Assembly (NCBI RefSeq): GCF_011758565.1
Contig: NZ_JAAMOX010000002.1
Coordinates: 62,001-126,000 of the forward strand
DNA: 64,000 bases
Direction of reading: 5' to 3'
Source of the DNA: Lysinibacter cavernae
GTDB lineage: Bacteria > Actinomycetota > Actinomycetes > Actinomycetales > Microbacteriaceae
In this document: piece by piece, positions 61,071-64,000 of the stretch
Numbering within the stretch: the first letter of the stretch is position 1
How the letters are laid out: each line of letters begins with the position of its first letter
Translations under genes and position numbers: made by a program
Notes under the pieces: generated by a model
Seen by the model: the letters and a program-made list of their open reading frames with translations, nothing else
Told to the model about the DNA's origin: nothing
The model's database searches: none

Positions 61071-62582
61071 ATGTCGCCTACACCCCAGGTACTCAAGCGC
61101 GGTCTGACCGCGAGGCACATCCGGTTCATGGCCCTTGGCTCTGCTATTGGCACTGGGCTGTTTTATGGCTCTGCCGCAGCCATTCAGACGGCGGGGCCGT
61201 CAGTGCTTCTGGCCTATATGATCGGCGGCGCCGCAGTATTCATGGTCATGCGGGCGCTCGGCGAGATGGCCGTACGACACCCGATCTCGGGGTCGTTTGG
61301 CCAGTATGCCAGTCGCTATATCGGGCCGCTCGCCGGCTTCATCACGGGTTGGACGTACACCTTCGAGATGTTTGTTGTCGCCCTCGCCGATGTAACGGCG
61401 TTTGGCGTGTATATGGGATTCTGGTTCCCCAACGTTGAACGGTGGATCTGGATCCTCGCGATCATCTTCTTCATCGCGGCACTCAACCTGCTGAGCGTCA
61501 AGGTCTTTGGCGAGCTGGAGTTCTGGTTCTCGCTCATCAAGATTATCGCGATCATTGGGATGATCGTTGGTGGCATCGCCATTATCCTGTTTGGTCTTGG
61601 CAACCAGAGCGAAGATGCGGCAGGCATCTCCAACCTCTTTACCAACGGTGGGTTCTTCCCTAACGGCATCTGGGGCATGCTTGCAGCGTTCACTATTGTC
61701 ATGTTTGCCTTTGGCGGCATCGAGGTTATCGGCATCACCGCAGGAGAGGCGCAGAACCCAAAGACGGTCATCCCGAAGGCGATCAACTCGGTTCCCGTCC
61801 GCATCCTCCTGTTCTACGTGCTGACGCTCGGTGTCATCATGTCGCTCATGCCCTGGGATACGATCGGAACCGAGGGCAGCCCTTTCGTGATGATCTTCGA
61901 CAACCTCGGCATCAGTGGCGCAGCGCACATTCTGAACGCTGTTGTTATTACGGCAGCCCTTTCGGCGATCAACAGCGACATTTTTGGGGCAGGCCGAATG
62001 ATGTTCGGGATGGCGCAACAGGGCCAAGCCCCGAAGGCCTTCACCAAGCTCACTCGCAACGGCGTGCCGTGGATGACGGTTCTTGCCATGGCCTGCGCGC
62101 TGCTGGTCGGCGTACTCCTCAACTATCTCTACCCCGACACTGTTTTCTTCCTCATCGCAGCCCTCGCAACATTTGCAACCGTGCTCGTCTGGTTGATGAT
62201 CCTCATCGCTCATGTCCGGATGAAACGCGAAATCGCTCGCGAACAGAAGCTGCCGTCAGAGTTCCCTGTTCCGCTCTGGCCTGCGGCCTCGTACGCCACG
62301 ATCGCGTTTATTGTCTTTGTCATCGTCATGATCGGTGTTGTTGAGAGCACCAGGCCAGCCCTCCTTGTTGGCATCGGCTGGGTCATCGTGTTAGTTCTGA
62401 GCTTCTTTGTCTTCCTCAAACCGACAGGCCGCAGTACGCCAACGCTCACCGATGAAACGGCGCCCATCCCAGTGATCGACAGGGCGATGCTTGGCAAGGC
62501 GAAACGGATGCGCTCGGCATCGTCCCAAGCATCCAGCCAGGCTCCTGACCCCGAGCCCGAAACGGCGCTCGATCAGCACTAA
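61071..62582 (+). CDS. Amino-acid permease (AAT/APC family), probable histidine transporter
   Basis: A 503-residue APC-superfamily transporter with 12 helices. The N-terminal [15 protein letters not shown] is the family signature at the substrate site, and [19 protein letters not shown] marks helix 6 of the AAT group (HutT, ProY, LysP, AroP). GAAGGA lies upstream of the ATG. It follows the hydrolase by 44 bases, so it probably brings in histidine; proline or an aromatic amino acid is also possible. Its stop overlaps that of the convergent TetR gene. Confidence 0.88.
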   Translation: MSPTPQVLKRGLTARHIRFMALGSAIGTGLFYGSAAAIQTAGPSVLLAYMIGGAAVFMVMRALGEMAVRHPISGSFGQYASRYIGPLAGFITGWTYTFEMFVVALADVTAFGVYMGFWFPNVERWIWILAIIFFIAALNLLSVKVFGELEFWFSLIKIIAIIGMIVGGIAIILFGLGNQSEDAAGISNLFTNGGFFPNGIWGMLAAFTIVMFAFGGIEVIGITAGEAQNPKTVIPKAINSVPVRILLFYVLTLGVIMSLMPWDTIGTEGSPFVMIFDNLGISGAAHILNAVVITAALSAINSDIFGAGRMMFGMAQQGQAPKAFTKLTRNGVPWMTVLAMACALLVGVLLNYLYPDTVFFLIAALATFATVLVWLMILIAHVRMKREIAREQKLPSEFPVPLWPAASYATIAFIVFVIVMIGVVESTRPALLVGIGWVIVLVLSFFVFLKPTGRSTPTLTDETAPIPVIDRAMLGKAKRMRSASSQASSQAPDPEPETALDQH

Positions 62583-63166
62583 ATACGGAATGACCCTTGC
62601 TCAAGCATGAGCAGGGCCCGGTCAACAACAGTTTGCGGTTGTTCGTCGCTGCTGTTCGCCCACCAGATCAGGGCGCCGATAGATGCAGCGACAATGAGCT
62701 GCGAAAACACTTGGGGTTCAAGCGCGTTCGTTTCGAGGCCGTCCCGTTCAGCAATGTAAGCGGCGAGCGTCTGCTGGATAATTTCGAGGCGTTCAAGCCC
62801 AAAGCTCATGAGCGCGGAATGGGAGCCAATGAGCTGCAGCCGTTGGCGCGTCACCTCAACAAGGTCTGGCGGAAACGTCACGGAGGCCACGTAGGCGTGC
62901 CGAACGGACTCGGCGACGCTCTCGGACTCACCAAGCTGTTCGAGCGCTGCGTGCAGCCGCAGCGTCGCCTCGTTCATGCCGTCCCAGACGAGGTGGTTCT
63001 TTGATGGAAAATAGCGAAAAACGCTGCGCCGGCTCGTGCCAGCGGCTACCGCGATCTCGTCCATCGTGACGGCGTCAAACCCGTTGGCAACAAACAGCTC
63101 CATAGCGATTGCCGCAATCCGCTGCGGGTCGATTTCAACGGGTCGCCCCCTGCTCTCACGTGCCAT
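62579..63166 (-). CDS. TetR-family transcriptional regulator
   Basis: A 195-residue regulator. The N-terminal helix-turn-helix (about 12-60) has [29 protein letters not shown]-type sequence, split here as DAVTMDEIA and SRRSVFRYF. The C-terminal ligand domain is all helical. It is divergent from an SDR gene across a 113-base gap, so it probably controls that enzyme and perhaps itself. The ligand is unknown. Confidence 0.9.
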   Translation of the reverse strand: MARESRGRPVEIDPQRIAAIAMELFVANGFDAVTMDEIAVAAGTSRRSVFRYFPSKNHLVWDGMNEATLRLHAALEQLGESESVAESVRHAYVASVTFPPDLVEVTRQRLQLIGSHSALMSFGLERLEIIQQTLAAYIAERDGLETNALEPQVFSQLIVAASIGALIWWANSSDEQPQTVVDRALLMLEQGSFRI

Positions 63167-63279
63167 GAACCCAGCCTAACCACTCTGGGCTCACAGCAGA
63201 TGCACATATATGGCACCGAGTGCTAAATTAGGAGCCTCAGGCCAACACGGATGTTCGGCCCGTCGCAAAGGAGAACAGC

Positions 63280-64000
63280 ATGACCATCACACCATCACGT
63301 TTCGACGGAAAAACGGCAATTGTGACCGGAGCCGGCTCGGGCATCGGGCGAGCAACCGCAACACGCCTCGCTCAGGAAGGCGCAAAGGTCATTGCGAGCG
63401 ACGTCGTAGCAGAGCGCCTCGAAGCACTCGCAACCGAACTTGCCGACTACAACGTCACCACGGTACTCGGAGACGTTTCAACCGAAGAAACCGCACAGGC
63501 CCTCGTCTCGGCTGCAGGCGGACGCGTTGATGTCCTCGCCAACATTGCTGGGATCATGGATGGATTCCTCCCAGGCGCAGAGGTCGACGACGCAACCTGG
63601 GAGCGTGTCTTCAACATCAACGTCAACTCCGTTATGCGCCTCAGCCGCGCCGTGCTGCCGCTCATGATCGAGCAGGGTAGCGGCGCCATCGTCAACGTCG
63701 CGTCAGAGGCAGGTCTCCGTGGCTCTGCAGCAGGCATCGCATACACCGCGTCAAAGCACGCCGTCATCGGCATGACAAAAAACAATGCCGTCATGTACGG
63801 GGGTAAAGGCATTCGCACAAACGCCGTTGCGCCAGGAGCGGTCATGACAAACATTGAGGCACCGATGAACTCGCAGCATGCCGCCCAGGTAGTTGGCCCA
63901 CTCATGCAGGTTGTTGTGCCAAAGCCGGCAGAGGCCGAGCGTCTTGCCGCAGCCATCACATGGCTGGCGAGCGAAGACTCTGCCAATGTCAACGGCGTTG
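63280..64000 (+). CDS. SDR-family oxidoreductase (3' end outside window)
   Basis: At least 240 residues of a classical short-chain dehydrogenase are present before the window ends. TGAGSGIG near residues 16-23 binds the cofactor, NIAGIMD near 90 follows the fourth strand, and the catalytic Ser-Glu-Ala region with YTASK near 158 is in place. AAAGGAG lies before ATG 63280. Asp after the second strand (SDVV) suggests NAD rather than NADP. It is probably controlled by the divergent TetR regulator. Substrate unknown. Confidence 0.88.
   Translation, partial: MTITPSRFDGKTAIVTGAGSGIGRATATRLAQEGAKVIASDVVAERLEALATELADYNVTTVLGDVSTEETAQALVSAAGGRVDVLANIAGIMDGFLPGAEVDDATWERVFNINVNSVMRLSRAVLPLMIEQGSGAIVNVASEAGLRGSAAGIAYTASKHAVIGMTKNNAVMYGGKGIRTNAVAPGAVMTNIEAPMNSQHAAQVVGPLMQVVVPKPAEAERLAAAITWLASEDSANVNGV

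Noticed and set aside
61200-62213. 337-codon minus-strand frame opposite the amino-acid permease
   Set aside because: Highly charged, Asp/Glu/His-rich translation typical of an antisense shadow of a hydrophobic protein.
63200-63235. GAGTGCTAA near 63219 resembles the right half of a CIRCE (HrcA) site
   Set aside because: The left half TTAGCACTC is missing at the proper spacing and the flanking genes are not heat-shock genes; chance match.
1-64000. Prophage, insertion sequence or genomic-island boundary
   Set aside because: No integrase, transposase, terminal inverted repeats, or attachment-site duplication next to the tRNA-Trp gene was seen.

Overview
The window comes from a high-GC Gram-positive bacterium, most likely an actinomycete of the Micrococcales/Microbacteriaceae type. 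The signs are a tRNA-Trp-secE-nusG-rplK-rplA block with a long acidic N-terminal extension on NusG, LAXTG (class E sortase) cell-wall signals, many GTG/TTG starts with strong purine-rich ribosome sites, ATGA-coupled genes, and carbohydrate ABC operons that lack their own ATPase. I saw no CRISPR array, insertion sequence, prophage or rRNA.

Layout. 1-13.1 kb is a surface-polysaccharide locus. A leftward set (ACP, SDR reductase, PglD/NeuD-like acyltransferase, KASIII, and the start of a second KASIII cut by the window edge) looks like a small acyl-building line. A rightward trio encodes a UDP-sugar dehydrogenase, a Wzx-like flippase and a hexapeptide acetyltransferase. A second leftward operon encodes a PglF/CapD-like 4,6-dehydratase, a PglE-like aminotransferase, a PglC-like phosphosugar transferase, a UDP-sugar epimerase, a GT4 glycosyltransferase and a Wzy-like membrane protein. 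Together they could make a diamino-trideoxy sugar, acylate it, load it on undecaprenyl phosphate, extend, flip and polymerise it. 13.4-17.4 kb holds a MacB-type ABC exporter and a DHA2 drug exporter. 17.5-26.4 kb is a sugar uptake and oxidation operon (lipoprotein, two permeases, two Gfo/Idh/MocA dehydrogenases, two TIM-barrel isomerases) with a divergent ROK regulator, laid out like the E. coli ycj cluster.

26.4-46.4 kb is the most striking part: three tandem, same-strand cassettes. Each encodes a secreted protein of about 1,600 residues ending in LAVTG, a membrane helix and a basic tail, followed by an overlapping gene for an unusual regulator. The regulator is an ECF sigma factor fused to a zinc-finger anti-sigma domain, a membrane helix and a conserved outside domain with two cysteines exactly 25 residues apart. 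A VIT/CCC1 metal transporter gene lies between cassettes 1 and 2. Cassette 2 has an ECF-type promoter candidate in front of its surface-protein gene, which suggests self-regulation. I propose that these are surface-fibril systems, each with its own membrane-tethered sigma factor.

46.7-64 kb is mostly housekeeping and catabolism: a PadR-controlled DHA2 exporter, an NfeD/flotillin pair, rplA-rplK-nusG-secE and tRNA-Trp, an alanine dehydrogenase/carboxyethylornithine synthase-like enzyme, a YjbR-like protein, an unknown membrane protein, a histidine-use group (IclR regulator, hutH, an arginase-fold formimidoylglutamase candidate, an amino-acid permease), a TetR regulator and an SDR cut by the right edge.
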